64,000 nucleotides of DNA from Cellulomonas sp. NS3 (GTDB lineage: Bacteria > Actinomycetota > Actinomycetes > Actinomycetales > Cellulomonadaceae). The translations under genes and the position numbers were made by a program. The notes beneath the pieces were generated by a model. The model did not search any database, was not told where the DNA came from, and saw only the letters and a program-made list of their open reading frames with translations. Location: assembly GCF_024757985.1 (NCBI RefSeq), contig NZ_CP103289.1, positions 1 through 64,000 on the forward strand, read 5' to 3'. Position 1 is the stretch's first letter. Each line of letters starts with the position of its first letter. Positions 48,763 through 57,289 of the stretch are shown in pieces.

Positions 48763-49698
48763 CTACGCGCACTGCCCGGTGCGGGTCCCTTCGACCACCA
48801 GGACCGGGCGCTGCACGACGACCCGGCTGCCCGTGTTGCCGCTGCACAGCAGGTCCCCGGCCACACGGACCGACCCGACGACCACCGTCGACGGGTTGTC
48901 GACGACGTGCAGCGACCCGCCCACCCGCGAGCGGCACAGCAGGGTGCCCTCCTCGCCGACCCGGCTCCAGACGCGCACGCCCCGGACCGTCAGGTCGCCG
49001 CCGACCTCGCCGCGGCACAGCAGGAGGTCCTGGGTGCCGTCCGCGGTGAACGAGCCGCCGACGACCGCGTCGTGCACCACGACCCGGCTGTCCCCGCGCG
49101 CCGCCACGTCGCCGTCCACGGTCGTCCGGCGCAGCCGCGCGATTCCCGTCGCCGCCACGTCGTAGCTGCCGGCGACCTCGACGCGCTCGAGGGTGAGGGC
49201 TCGCGTCGAGCCGCGGACCGACCCGTCGACGACCGCGTCGTCGATGTAGGCCTCCCAGAACTCGGCGGGCCGTTGGGGCACGTCGGGCGTCGCCCGCAGC
49301 ACGAGGTCGCCCCCGATGCTCGCGCCCCCCACGCGCGCGACGGGGCCGAGGGTCAGGTCGCCCCCGAACACCGAGCCGTACGCCTCGACCCGCCCGACGT
49401 CACGCCCCTCGGCCGGCCGCACGTCGCCCTCGATCGTCGAGGAGTAGATGCCCAGGAAGTACGCGCCGTCGAACAGCACGTCACCCGTGACGGTCGCGCT
49501 CCCCACCGCGCACGAGGCGTCGACCACGAGGTCCCCCTCGACGCGCCCGGTGACGTACCCGCTGCCCTGCCCGGCGAGCAGGGCGCTGCACAGGAACGTC
49601 GGGCGTTCGACGACCGCCGCCGCCGGTACCGCACCGGCGAGGACGAGCGCGACCGAGGCGAGCCCGGCGAGCACGGCGTGGCGGATGGAGATGGTCAT
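48763..49698 (-). CDS. Secreted repetitive beta-helix-like protein
   Basis: 311 residues from the ATG at 49698. The signal peptide (about 1-28, LAGLASVALVLAGAVPAAA) is followed by ~280 residues of loosely repeated strands of the form VxGDLxVxxxxxVGG (for instance VTGRVEGDLVVDASCAVGS and VGGDLTVRGVRVWS). Such spacing is typical of parallel beta-helix or bactofilin-like polymer proteins. Four to six cysteines occur in LC pairs (FLCSALLAG, LLLCRGEVGG, TLLCRSRVGG, DLLCSGNTGS), likely in disulphides or stacked. No anchor is visible, so it is probably secreted. The function is unknown. It lies convergent to the kinase gene. Confidence 0.75.
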   Translation of the reverse strand: MTISIRHAVLAGLASVALVLAGAVPAAAVVERPTFLCSALLAGQGSGYVTGRVEGDLVVDASCAVGSATVTGDVLFDGAYFLGIYSSTIEGDVRPAEGRDVGRVEAYGSVFGGDLTLGPVARVGGASIGGDLVLRATPDVPQRPAEFWEAYIDDAVVDGSVRGSTRALTLERVEVAGSYDVAATGIARLRRTTVDGDVAARGDSRVVVHDAVVGGSFTADGTQDLLLCRGEVGGDLTVRGVRVWSRVGEEGTLLCRSRVGGSLHVVDNPSTVVVGSVRVAGDLLCSGNTGSRVVVQRPVLVVEGTRTGQCA

Positions 49699-49858
49699 GG
49701 TGGCCCCCCGGCGTGACGACCCGGCCAAGCCCCCCGGCTTCGACTCGACGTCCGGTCCAGTGTGCGTCGCGGGTGCGTGCTGCGCGAGGCGTCTCCGGAG
49801 CGTCGACCGGCTCCGCTGCCGCGCCGCGTGCCCCGCACGGCCGCGTGGCGTGGTGCCG

Positions 49859-50353
49859 TCAGGGGGACCCGAGGCGGTGACGCAGGATCCACGTGTCGGC
49901 GGCGCCCTCCGCGACGACCTCTCCCGTCGTCGCGCTCACGGACCGCCAGTGGTGCTCATGCGGCCCGACCTTCACGTAGCCGCGGCGCTCGTAGAAGGCG
50001 ACGTGCCCGGTCTCGTCGCGGTCCACGTCGAGGCTCATCGCCCCGACGCCGCGCAGGCTCGCGACCGTCTCCGCGGCCGCGAGCAGCAGGGTGCCGAACC
50101 CGTGGCGCCGGACGTCCGCGCTCACGTGCAGGCCGTACAGCCAGGGGTGCGGTGGGTCGCAGTCGTGCTGCCAGCGCACGCTCACGGCGGCCACGACCCG
50201 GCGGTCGTGCTCGGCCACGAGCAGGGCCTCGTCGCCCGTCCCCGCAGCCCGGAGCCGGGCGTGCGCGCGGTCCGCCGAGCCGGACAGGGGAGCCAGCGCG
50301 ATCAGGTCGTCGAGCCGTCCCCGGCGCAGCAGCAGGTCGGCGTCGAGGTTCAC
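49859..50353 (-). CDS. GNAT family N-acetyltransferase
   Basis: 164 residues from GTG 50353. The acetyl-CoA binding motif region is LHVSADVRRHGFGTLLLAAA, where the R/Q-x-x-G-x-G/A signature appears as RRHGFG. The later YERRGYVKVG is the usual GNAT C-terminal motif. The substrate is unknown. The start overlaps the stop of the VanZ-like gene upstream (GTGA), so the two are translated together. Confidence 0.88.
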   Translation of the reverse strand: MNLDADLLLRRGRLDDLIALAPLSGSADRAHARLRAAGTGDEALLVAEHDRRVVAAVSVRWQHDCDPPHPWLYGLHVSADVRRHGFGTLLLAAAETVASLRGVGAMSLDVDRDETGHVAFYERRGYVKVGPHEHHWRSVSATTGEVVAEGAADTWILRHRLGSP

Positions 50354-50952
50354 GCGTCCAGGATGCGTCGGTCCGAGGGAGCGAGGGAAGGCATCTCCGA
50401 CGCGCTCGCGGCCGTGCGGTGCCGCCGGACCCGCGGCGCGAGCAGGTGCACGCCGAGGACGGCCGCGACCCCGCCGCCGAGGGTGTTGAGCAGCACGTCG
50501 TCGACCGCCGAGACCCGGCCGAGCCCGAGCACGTACTGCGCGGCCTCGATCACCGCGGACGTCGCCGCGACGACCGCCGTGATCCGCAGCACGGACCAGC
50601 GGCGCGACGAGACCGCCGGGAGCAGGAGCCCGAGCCAGAACAGCAGCGCCAGGTTCCCGGCGATCTGCGTGGGGGTCGTCGTGGTCATCCCCGCGGCCAG
50701 GGCGGTCCGCAGCGGGACGAGGTCGATCGCGCGGCCGTCGCGGGTGCCGGCCGGCGTCAGCGTGGCGAACGCGGTGCCGAGGCAGAGCACCGCGAAGGCG
50801 ACCCGGGGGCCGACGCGGGCGAGGTACGACGACCAGGTGCCTCCGGCCCGCACCGCGCGGGCGCCCAGGAGCGCGAGGGCGACGCCGCACGCGCCGGCGA
50901 CCAGGGCGAGGACCGCGATCAGGCCGCCGAACACGTGGAGGTACTGCTGCAC
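50350..50952 (-). CDS. VanZ-like membrane protein
   Basis: 200 residues from GTG 50952, with GAGGGAGG upstream. Five to six TM segments; the conserved VanZ-like core lies at about 75-180, with ATLTPAG, IDLVPLRTAL, QIAGNLALLFWLGLLLP and IEAAQYVLGLGRVSAVDDVLLN minus flanks, ending NTLGGGVAAVLG. VanZ-type proteins give low-level teicoplanin tolerance in enterococci, but the family is broad and its role in actinobacteria is unclear. It is coupled to a GNAT gene and lies 2 kb from a VanR/S-like pair and VanY-like enzyme. Confidence 0.85.
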   Translation of the reverse strand: MQQYLHVFGGLIAVLALVAGACGVALALLGARAVRAGGTWSSYLARVGPRVAFAVLCLGTAFATLTPAGTRDGRAIDLVPLRTALAAGMTTTTPTQIAGNLALLFWLGLLLPAVSSRRWSVLRITAVVAATSAVIEAAQYVLGLGRVSAVDDVLLNTLGGGVAAVLGVHLLAPRVRRHRTAASASEMPSLAPSDRRILDA

Positions 50953-51176
50953 GTCGGCCTCCCTCTCGTCGCGCCCGGCGGCGGGCCGCGCGGCGGCCGA
51001 CCCACCCGGCCGCGACGACCCTAGGGCGCGCGCTCCCGCGTGCGGTGCAGCGTTGCCGAAGGGCCGGAGGGGATCCTGTGCGCACGCCGGCGCGTGCCCG
51101 GGCACAGCCCGCGAGAACTGCCGGACACGCCGAGCACACACGAGGCCGGCCGGACGTGTCGGAGGTCGGACGCACC

Positions 51177-51208
51177 GACGGCCGCCGGTCGGGGGACCGG
51201 CGGCCGTC
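51177..51208 (-). terminator. Hairpin terminator of the second GH9 gene
   Basis: GACGGCCGCCGGTC (51177-51190) and its exact complement (51195-51208) are separated by GGGG. It lies 17 bases past the stop of the minus-strand cellulase gene. Confidence 0.75.
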
Positions 51209-51224
51209 GTCGTGCCGCAGTGCC

Positions 51225-53975
51225 TCAGCCGCAGGCCGCCCCGTTCACCGTGAACCCCGTCGGCGCCGCGTTGGTGCCGCTGTACGAGCCGTTGAACCCG
51301 AAGGTCGTCGACCCGCCCGCCGGCACGGACCCGTTCCACGCCGCGTTCCTCACGGTCACCGCGGGGCCGGTCTGGCTGTAGACCGCGCTCCACCCCTGCG
51401 TGACCTTCTGGTCGCCGGGGAACGTGAACGCGAGATTCCACGACGTCCACGGCGTCGACCCGGTGTTGGTCAGCGTGACCGAGCCGGTGAACCCGCTGCC
51501 CCACGAGTTCGCGGAGTACGTGACCTTGCAGCCGCCGGGCGGCGTGGTGACCGCGGGGAGGGTGTGGAACGCGACGCTCGGCGACGAGGGCGAGAGCTGG
51601 CCCGCGGTGTCCTTCGCCCGCACGGCGAACGTGTGGTCGGTGTCCGCCGTCAGCCCGGTGAGCGCGACCGACGGGGTGGTCGACGTCGCCACCACCGTCT
51701 GGGTTCCGCCCTGGACGCGCAGCACGTCGTACCCGGTGACGCCCGTGTCGTCGCTCGACGGCGTCCACGTGAGCGTCGCGCCCGTCTGCGTCACGGCCGA
51801 GGCCACGGGGGCGCCGGGTGTCGTCGGCGGCGTGTCGACCGGGATGACACCGCCCGTCGTCCGCACGGTGATCGGCTGCGAGTCCGCGTACAGCCGGGCG
51901 TTGTTGCGGGCCCGGACGACGAACGTGTGCGCGGTGTCGGCGGCCAGGCGCGTCACCGTGACGGAGGTCGCGGTCGTCGACGCCATGATCTCGAGCGAGT
52001 CCCCGGCGACGCGCACGACCTCGTAGCCGGAGACGCCGCTCTCGGGGTCGGTCGACGGGGTCCAGGTGAGCGTGACGGAGGTGTCCGTGATTGCGCTCGC
52101 CGTCGGCGTGCCCGGGACCGTCGGCGGCGTCGTGTCGACCGCGGGTGCGGTGCCCACGTGCTCGGCCGCCCAGCTCGCGAGCCAGGCCAGCGCCGAGTTC
52201 CAGTTGATCGCGACCTCGTTGACCGAGTACGCCTCGATGTGGTCGACGAAGCACTTCTGGGCCGCGCAGCCGGCGAGCTGGGCGGCGGCGATCGGGTCCT
52301 GCAGCTCGCTGTTGGGTCCGCCGGAGAACGACCCGGGCGGCGCGATCGGCAGCGACGCGTCCGCCTGCTTCGCCCAGAACCGGTGGTGCAGGTTCTGCAC
52401 GGCCTTCTCGCCGTAGCCCGCGATGTAGGACACGTTGAGCGGGTTGCGGCCCTGGACGTAGTCGAGCGCGGCGTAGACGCCGGTGCGGTACTTGGCCTGG
52501 CCGGTGAAGTCGAACGCGAGCGCGAGGGCGTTCGCGTTGTTGGCGACCTGGCCGTTCGAGCCCCAGTGGTAGACCGACCCCGCGTTGTTCGGCGCCGGAT
52601 ACGCCTGGGCGTTCGCACGGGTCAGGGCGGCGTCGGCGAACGCGACGATCGCGGCGCGGGTGGCCGCGACGTCGGCGGCCGGGAGCCCGGTCGGGACGAG
52701 GGCGAGCGTCGTGTCGCCGAGCCCGCCGGTCCAGCCCCAGTCGTACCCGCGCTGCGCGAAGCTGCCGCCCCGGTACAGCGACGAGCCCGTGACGTCGGCG
52801 CGGTAGGTGTCCGAGCCCGTCGTCGCGTAGAGCTCGGCGGCGGCCCAGTAGAGCTCGTCGGTCACCGAGGCGTCGCTGTACGCGCCGCCGCCCGTGCCGT
52901 CGGTGCTCGACGCGAGCCGGTTCGGGTTGGCCTTGGCCGCCGCGTACGCGGTCTGCGCCGCCGTCAGGGCCTTCGCCGAGAACGCCGGGTCGAGCGTCTT
53001 CCACAGGCGCGAGGCCTGCGCCGCGACCGCGGCCAGGTTGAGCGTCGCCGCCGTGCTCACCGGCGAGAGGAGCCGGCGCTGGCTGTCCTGCGCGGGGATC
53101 GTCGGGATGCCCGTCCAGCTCTCGTCGTGGATCTTGTGGTGCACCATCCCGGCGTCGGTGCGGCCGGCCGGCACCTGCATGCGGAGCAGGAACTCGACCT
53201 CCCAGCGCGCCTCGTCGAGCACGTCGGGGGCGCCGTTCGCGCGCTCGGGGATCGCCAGCGTGCCGTCGGCCAGCGCCGACCGGTCCGCGCCCGCCACGTG
53301 GAGCGTCCGCTCGTACGCGTTCTGCAGCTGCCACGTCGCGATGCCGCCGTTGACGACGTACTTGCCCTGGTCACCGGCGTCGTACCAGCCGCCGCGCACG
53401 TCCAGGCTGTACCCGCACGACTGCCGGCACGGGACGCTCGTGTCGCCCTGGTTCGGCGCGACACCGAGGTGCCCGGCCGCGCGCGCGTACGTGCTCCCGA
53501 CGTACTGCGACTCGATCGCGATGCCGCTGCGCTGGTGGTAGAAGAACGCGAGCGCGTCGTACCGCAGCTTCTTGACCGGGTCGGCGGAGATGTCGAACGG
53601 CAGGCTGCTCGACCCGCCCGCGGACAGCACGTAGCCCGAGCCCGCCGTGTCGAACGCCGAGAAGTCGATGTGGTGGGTCCGGTCGCCGGACAGCGCGTCG
53701 GCGCCCCGCACGGTCGACTGGCCCTCGGCGACGACCGCGCCGGCGACGTTCCGCAGCGTCCACGGGACCGGGGACGTCGACGAGCTGACCAGCGTCGCGA
53801 CCTTGGCGACACCGGGCACGTACGCGACCTGGTTGACCTTGACCGGCGAGCCCGGGTCGGGCGCGGCGGCGGCGACCTGCGGCGCGACGACGCCGGAGAC
53901 GGCCAGCGCGGCGGCGACCGCGAGGACGGCGACCCGGCCCCGGTGCAGCGCGCGGCGGTGGGGGAGCGGTGACAT
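51225..53975 (-). CDS. Secreted family-9 cellulase, Ig-GH9-FnIII-FnIII-CBM2
   Basis: 916 residues from the ATG at 53975, with AGAGGACT upstream. A signal peptide (about 1-38) is followed by an N-terminal Ig-like CelD-type domain (about 43-128, PVKVNQVAYVPGVAKVATLV minus last) that packs on the catalytic module. The GH9 domain (about 135-615) has the nucleophile-region [14 protein letters not shown] and the acid glutamate in SVNEVAINWNSAL. Two FnIII linkers (about 613-705 and 710-800) and a C-terminal CBM2 (about 813-916, GCKVTYSANSWGSGF) complete it. This theme (Ig + GH9, no CBM3c) differs from the other GH9 enzyme and usually means an endo- or exo-acting non-processive cellulase. It is divergent from the GH51 gene. 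Confidence 0.95.
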   Translation of the reverse strand: MSPLPHRRALHRGRVAVLAVAAALAVSGVVAPQVAAAAPDPGSPVKVNQVAYVPGVAKVATLVSSSTSPVPWTLRNVAGAVVAEGQSTVRGADALSGDRTHHIDFSAFDTAGSGYVLSAGGSSSLPFDISADPVKKLRYDALAFFYHQRSGIAIESQYVGSTYARAAGHLGVAPNQGDTSVPCRQSCGYSLDVRGGWYDAGDQGKYVVNGGIATWQLQNAYERTLHVAGADRSALADGTLAIPERANGAPDVLDEARWEVEFLLRMQVPAGRTDAGMVHHKIHDESWTGIPTIPAQDSQRRLLSPVSTAATLNLAAVAAQASRLWKTLDPAFSAKALTAAQTAYAAAKANPNRLASSTDGTGGGAYSDASVTDELYWAAAELYATTGSDTYRADVTGSSLYRGGSFAQRGYDWGWTGGLGDTTLALVPTGLPAADVAATRAAIVAFADAALTRANAQAYPAPNNAGSVYHWGSNGQVANNANALALAFDFTGQAKYRTGVYAALDYVQGRNPLNVSYIAGYGEKAVQNLHHRFWAKQADASLPIAPPGSFSGGPNSELQDPIAAAQLAGCAAQKCFVDHIEAYSVNEVAINWNSALAWLASWAAEHVGTAPAVDTTPPTVPGTPTASAITDTSVTLTWTPSTDPESGVSGYEVVRVAGDSLEIMASTTATSVTVTRLAADTAHTFVVRARNNARLYADSQPITVRTTGGVIPVDTPPTTPGAPVASAVTQTGATLTWTPSSDDTGVTGYDVLRVQGGTQTVVATSTTPSVALTGLTADTDHTFAVRAKDTAGQLSPSSPSVAFHTLPAVTTPPGGCKVTYSANSWGSGFTGSVTLTNTGSTPWTSWNLAFTFPGDQKVTQGWSAVYSQTGPAVTVRNAAWNGSVPAGGSTTFGFNGSYSGTNAAPTGFTVNGAACG

Positions 53976-54053
53976 GGCAGTCCTCTGCTGGGCCGACGAC
54001 GTGGTGGTGCGGTCACCACGCACGGCACCGGCCCGGCGTTGGGACGGTCGTCG

Positions 54054-54065
54054 CGGGAGCGCTCG
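54054..54065. promoter_or_regulatory. CebR/CelR-like operator core upstream of the second GH9 gene
   Basis: CGGGAGCGCTCG matches 10 central bases of the actinobacterial cellulose-utilisation operator TGGGAGCGCTCCCA (GGGAGCGCTC); the right-hand CCA is lost. It lies about 80 bp before the GH9 start. The known regulators of such sites (CebR, CelR) are LacI-family and respond to cellobiose. Confidence 0.45.
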
Positions 54066-54115
54066 TTCCACGCTAGGGCTGCGGTCCGGGGCCGACTCCG
54101 GTGCTGCGGATGCGG

Positions 54116-54125
54116 AATCGATTAG
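54116..54125. promoter_or_regulatory. Candidate operator CTAATCGATT upstream of the second GH9 gene
   Basis: The minus strand reads CTAATCGATT, containing the perfect palindrome AATCGATT, about 145 bp before the GH9 start. It shares nine of ten bases with the site at 19156-19167 in front of the other GH9 gene. Confidence 0.4.
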
Positions 54126-54235
54126 GGGAGGCGGTGGGCGGCGGTGGGAGCTCGCTCGCCAGGGCGGCGCCCTCGTACCGGTCGCGGATCAGGGGCTCGT
54201 CCTGCACCAGCGCGCCGCGTGCGGACCGCGCCCGC

Positions 54236-54280
54236 TTGACAGCAGGGACCTCGCCGGGCGACGGTTTACAACGTCGTAAA
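54236..54280 (+). promoter_or_regulatory. GH51 promoter with LacI-type operator
   Basis: A perfect -35 TTGACA (54236-54241) is followed 23 bases later by TTTACAACGTCGTAAA (54265-54280), a near-perfect 16-bp palindrome centred on CG. The operator overlaps where the -10 box and transcription start must fall, 24 bp before the GH51 ATG, so binding would block transcription. An almost identical arrangement precedes the importer operon. Confidence 0.7.
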
Positions 54281-54303
54281 TCCGTCGGGGGAAGGCTTCC
54301 GCA

Positions 54304-55818
54304 ATGCAGCGAGCACGTGTGTCCATCGACCCGGCCTTTGTGGTCGCCCCGGTCAGCCGCCGGATCTTCGGGTCCTTCGTCGAGCACATGGGGCGGTGCG
54401 TCTACACCGGCATCTACGAGCCGGGGCACCCCACCGCCGACGAGGACGGCTTCCGCGGGGACGTGCTGGACCTCGTCCGCGAGCTCGGGGTCACCACCGT
54501 GCGGTACCCGGGCGGCAACTTCGTGTCGGGGTACAAGTGGGAGGACGGGGTCGGCCCGGCCGAGAAGCGCCCGACGCGGCTGGACCCGGCGTGGCGGACC
54601 ATCGAGACGAACGCGTTCGGGCTCAACGAGTTCATGCGGTGGACCAAGGTCGCCGGCGTCGAGCCGATGATGGCGATGAACCTGGGCACCCGCGGCCTGC
54701 AGGAGGCCATCGAGCTCCTCGAGTACGCGAACTACCCGGCGGGCACCGCGCTGTCGGACCTGCGGATCGAGCACGGCGCGCAGGAGCCGCACGACATCCG
54801 CATGTGGTGCCTGGGCAACGAGATGGACGGGCCCTGGCAGCTCGGCCACATGACGGCCGAGGAGTACGGGCGGCTCGCCGCGCGGACCGCGCTCGCCATG
54901 CGGCAGTTCGACAAGGACCTGGAGCTGGTCGCCTGCGGGTCCTCGAGCCGGGCGATGCCGACGTTCGGCGCCTGGGAGGCGACCGTGCTGGAGCACACCT
55001 ACGAGGTCGTCGACTACGTCTCCGCGCACGCCTACTACCAGCTGCTCGACGGGGACCACGCGAGCTTCCTGGCGTGCTCCGCGGACATGGACCGGTTCAT
55101 CCACCAGGTCGTGGCCACGGCGGACCACATCGGGGCCAAGCTCTCCTCCGACAAGCGCATCAACATCTCGTTCGACGAGTGGAACGTCTGGTACCTGCGC
55201 GAGCTGCAGAGCGGCCAGGGCGGGCTCCCGGAGGAGTGGACCGAGGCCCCGCGGACCAGCGAGGAGGCCTACACGGTCCTCGACGCGGTCGTGGTCGGGT
55301 CGCTCCTGATCACGCTGCTGCGCCACGCCGACCGCGTGACGGCCGCCTCGCAGGCCCAGCTCGTCAACACGATCTCGTCGATCCGCACCGAGCCCGGTGG
55401 GCCGGCGTGGCGGCAGTCGATCTTCCACCCGTTCGCCCAGACCGCCCGGCACGCGCGCGGCACGGTGCTCGACCTGCGCCTGGACGCCCCGACGATGACC
55501 ACGGCGACGTACGGCGAGGTCCCGGTGCTCGACTCGGTCGCGACCTACGACGCCGAGGAGGGCCGCGTCGCGCTCTTCGTCGTCAACCGGCACCCGTCCG
55601 AGCCGGTGTCCCTCAGCACGAGCCTGCGCGCCTTCGGTGACGCCGCGCTGGCCGAGGCCCTCGTCCTCGCCGACGACGACCTCACCGCCGCGAACACCGA
55701 GTCGGACCCCGACCGCGTCGTTCCCCGCGCGCATGGCGGCGTCAAGGTCGACGACGGCGTCCTGACCGCCGAGCTCGCACCCGCCAGCTGGAACATGTTC
55801 CTGCTGCAGCTCGGCTGA
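54304..55818 (+). CDS. abfA: Alpha-N-arabinofuranosidase, GH51
   Basis: A 504-residue cytoplasmic retaining glycosidase that releases L-arabinofuranosyl units from arabino-oligosaccharides. There is no signal peptide, which is usual for bacterial GH51. Family motifs are IFGSFVEHMGRCVYTGIYEP at the N-terminus, VRYPGGNFVSGYKWEDG, the acid/base Glu173 in CLGNEMDGPWQ and the nucleophile Glu292 in SFDEWNVWY. A C-terminal beta-domain ends SWNMFLLQLG. The start ATG at 54304 lies just after the operator and a GGAAGG site. Its own promoter is followed, after a gap, by the coregulated importer operon, so imported arabinosides are its likely substrates. Confidence 0.95.
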   Translation: MQRARVSIDPAFVVAPVSRRIFGSFVEHMGRCVYTGIYEPGHPTADEDGFRGDVLDLVRELGVTTVRYPGGNFVSGYKWEDGVGPAEKRPTRLDPAWRTIETNAFGLNEFMRWTKVAGVEPMMAMNLGTRGLQEAIELLEYANYPAGTALSDLRIEHGAQEPHDIRMWCLGNEMDGPWQLGHMTAEEYGRLAARTALAMRQFDKDLELVACGSSSRAMPTFGAWEATVLEHTYEVVDYVSAHAYYQLLDGDHASFLACSADMDRFIHQVVATADHIGAKLSSDKRINISFDEWNVWYLRELQSGQGGLPEEWTEAPRTSEEAYTVLDAVVVGSLLITLLRHADRVTAASQAQLVNTISSIRTEPGGPAWRQSIFHPFAQTARHARGTVLDLRLDAPTMTTATYGEVPVLDSVATYDAEEGRVALFVVNRHPSEPVSLSTSLRAFGDAALAEALVLADDDLTAANTESDPDRVVPRAHGGVKVDDGVLTAELAPASWNMFLLQLG

Positions 55819-55833
55819 CCGGTGGCCGCTCGG

Positions 55834-55883
55834 CTGCCCCTGGGCGACGTGCGCACGCACGCGAACGCCCTGCTCAGGGGCAG
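55834..55883 (+). terminator. Possible terminator after GH51
   Basis: CTGCCCCTG (55834-55842) and CAGGGGCAG (55875-55883) form a 9-bp perfect stem, but with a 32-base loop. It is positioned between the GH51 stop and the importer promoter. Weak on its own. Confidence 0.35.
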
Positions 55884-55922
55884 CGAGAGGGCCCGTCAGG
55901 AGAAGTGAGAACCGCACCACGC

Positions 55923-55966
55923 TTGACAGCGGACGGTCGCGGGTGAACTCTTTACAACGTAGTAAA
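55923..55966 (+). promoter_or_regulatory. Importer operon promoter with LacI-type operator
   Basis: TTGACA (55923-55928), 22 bases, then TTTACAACGTAGTAAA (55951-55966). Fifteen of sixteen operator bases equal the GH51 site, and the bases around TTGACA (GCTTGACAGC) are identical in both. This is strong internal evidence of one regulon. Confidence 0.7.
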
Positions 55967-55984
55967 TCCCTGCGGAAGGCGTCG

Positions 55985-57289
55985 ATGATGACCGAGCACG
56001 TGCTGTCCCGCCGCGCGTTCCTGCGCGCCGCGGTCGCCGCAGGAGGGATCACCGCGCTCGCCGGCTGCGGCTCGCCGCCGGGCGGCTCGGCCGTCCCGCT
56101 GGCCTACTGGAACTTCTTCGTGGGTGGCGACGGCGAGCGCATGGTCGGCCTCGTCGACACGTTCCGGGACGAGGCGCCGCGCACCGACGTCACGGCGACG
56201 ACCCTCGCCTGGGGAGCCCCGTACTACACGAAGCTTGCGATGGCGTGCGCCGGCGGGCGGGCACCCGACCTCGCGACGCTGCACGCGTCCCGCCTCGCGA
56301 CCTTCGGCAAGGAGCTCGTCGACGAGTGGGACCTCGCCGAGCTCGAGGCGCGCGGCGTGACGCCCGACCAGTTCCCCGCGCCGGTGCTCGAGCGCGTGAC
56401 GATCGACGGGAAGCTCATGGCGCTCCCGCTCGACACGCACCCGCTCGTCCTCTTCTACAACACCGACGTCTGCGCGCAGGCCGGGCTGCTCGCGGCCGAC
56501 GGGACGCTCGCGCCGATCCAGGGTGCCGAGGCGTTCCTCGACGCCGGGCGGCGGGCGGCGGCGGTGACCGGCGCCAACGGCATCGCGTTCGGCGCCGCGG
56601 ACGCCCTGGCGACCTGGATGGTCTTCTGGTCGCTGTTCCGGCAGCTCGGCGGGCGGATCGAGCTGCCCGAGGGCGGGCCCGCCGAGGTCGACCGCGACGC
56701 GATGGTCGAGGCGATGGCCTTCATGCAGACCATGTGCGACGGCACGATCGCCTCCAAGACCCTCGACGGACCCGCCGCACCGGCGAGCTTCGCGAGCGGG
56801 CAGGCCGGCTTCCTGCTCATCGGGCCCTGGGAGATCGTCACCGCGCAGAACGCCGGGACGCCGTTCTCCATGACGCAGTTCCCGGCCGTGTTCGGCGACG
56901 TCCCGTACGTCCGTGCCGACAGCCACAGCCTCGTGCTGCCCCGGCAGCTCCGGGTCGACCCCGCGGCCCGCAGCGCCGCCTACGACATGGCGGTGTCCAT
57001 GCTGACGAACTCGCTCGACTGGGCCCGCGGCGGTCACATCCCGGCCCTGTCCTCGGTCGCGGAGAGCCCCGAGTACCTCGCCCTCCAACCGCAGTCCGCC
57101 TACCGAGAGGCCGCCCAGGTGGTGGAGTTCGACCCCGACGCCTACTTCTCCGGCTCCGGCTCGACGCTGATGTCCCGCGCCGGCCAGACCCTGCAGGGCA
57201 TCACCTCGGGAGCGCTGACGCCCGACGAGGGTGCCGACGACCTCATCGGCTGGCTCGACCAGCAGCTCACGCTCGGGAGCCCGGTGTGA
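55985..57289 (+). CDS. ABC sugar transporter substrate-binding lipoprotein
   Basis: 434 residues from the ATG at 55985, with GGAAGG upstream. The N-terminus carries a twin-arginine-type motif (LSRRAFLRAA) and a lipobox ending LAGCG, so it is probably a Tat-exported lipoprotein. The mature body is a typical CUT1 family extracellular solute-binding protein (YWNFFVGGDGERMVGLVDTF minus last, then YYTKLAMACAGGRAPDLATL minus last, then LPLDTHPLVLFYNTDVC). It captures oligosaccharides, most likely arabino- or xylo-oligosaccharides given its GH51 and GH43 neighbours. Its stop overlaps the first permease start. Confidence 0.93.
   Translation: MMTEHVLSRRAFLRAAVAAGGITALAGCGSPPGGSAVPLAYWNFFVGGDGERMVGLVDTFRDEAPRTDVTATTLAWGAPYYTKLAMACAGGRAPDLATLHASRLATFGKELVDEWDLAELEARGVTPDQFPAPVLERVTIDGKLMALPLDTHPLVLFYNTDVCAQAGLLAADGTLAPIQGAEAFLDAGRRAAAVTGANGIAFGAADALATWMVFWSLFRQLGGRIELPEGGPAEVDRDAMVEAMAFMQTMCDGTIASKTLDGPAAPASFASGQAGFLLIGPWEIVTAQNAGTPFSMTQFPAVFGDVPYVRADSHSLVLPRQLRVDPAARSAAYDMAVSMLTNSLDWARGGHIPALSSVAESPEYLALQPQSAYREAAQVVEFDPDAYFSGSGSTLMSRAGQTLQGITSGALTPDEGADDLIGWLDQQLTLGSPV

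Larger units (their letters stand above)
53976..54303. promoter_or_regulatory. Divergent regulatory region between GH9 and GH51 genes
   Basis: 328 bp without a gene. Going towards GH51 it contains a CebR-like GGGAGCGCTC core (54055-54064), CTAATCGATT on the minus strand (54116-54125), a perfect TTGACA (54236-54241) and the palindrome at 54265-54280. The first two are placed to act on the GH9 gene and the last two on GH51. Confidence 0.6.

Noticed and set aside
45913-50952. Complete glycopeptide-resistance operon
   Set aside because: No vanH, ligase or vanX gene is present, so only accessory Van-type functions are claimed.
51045-53972. 975-codon plus-strand frame opposite the second GH9 gene
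   Set aside because: Same situation: composition typical of antisense to a high-GC gene, and the sense gene has full domain support.
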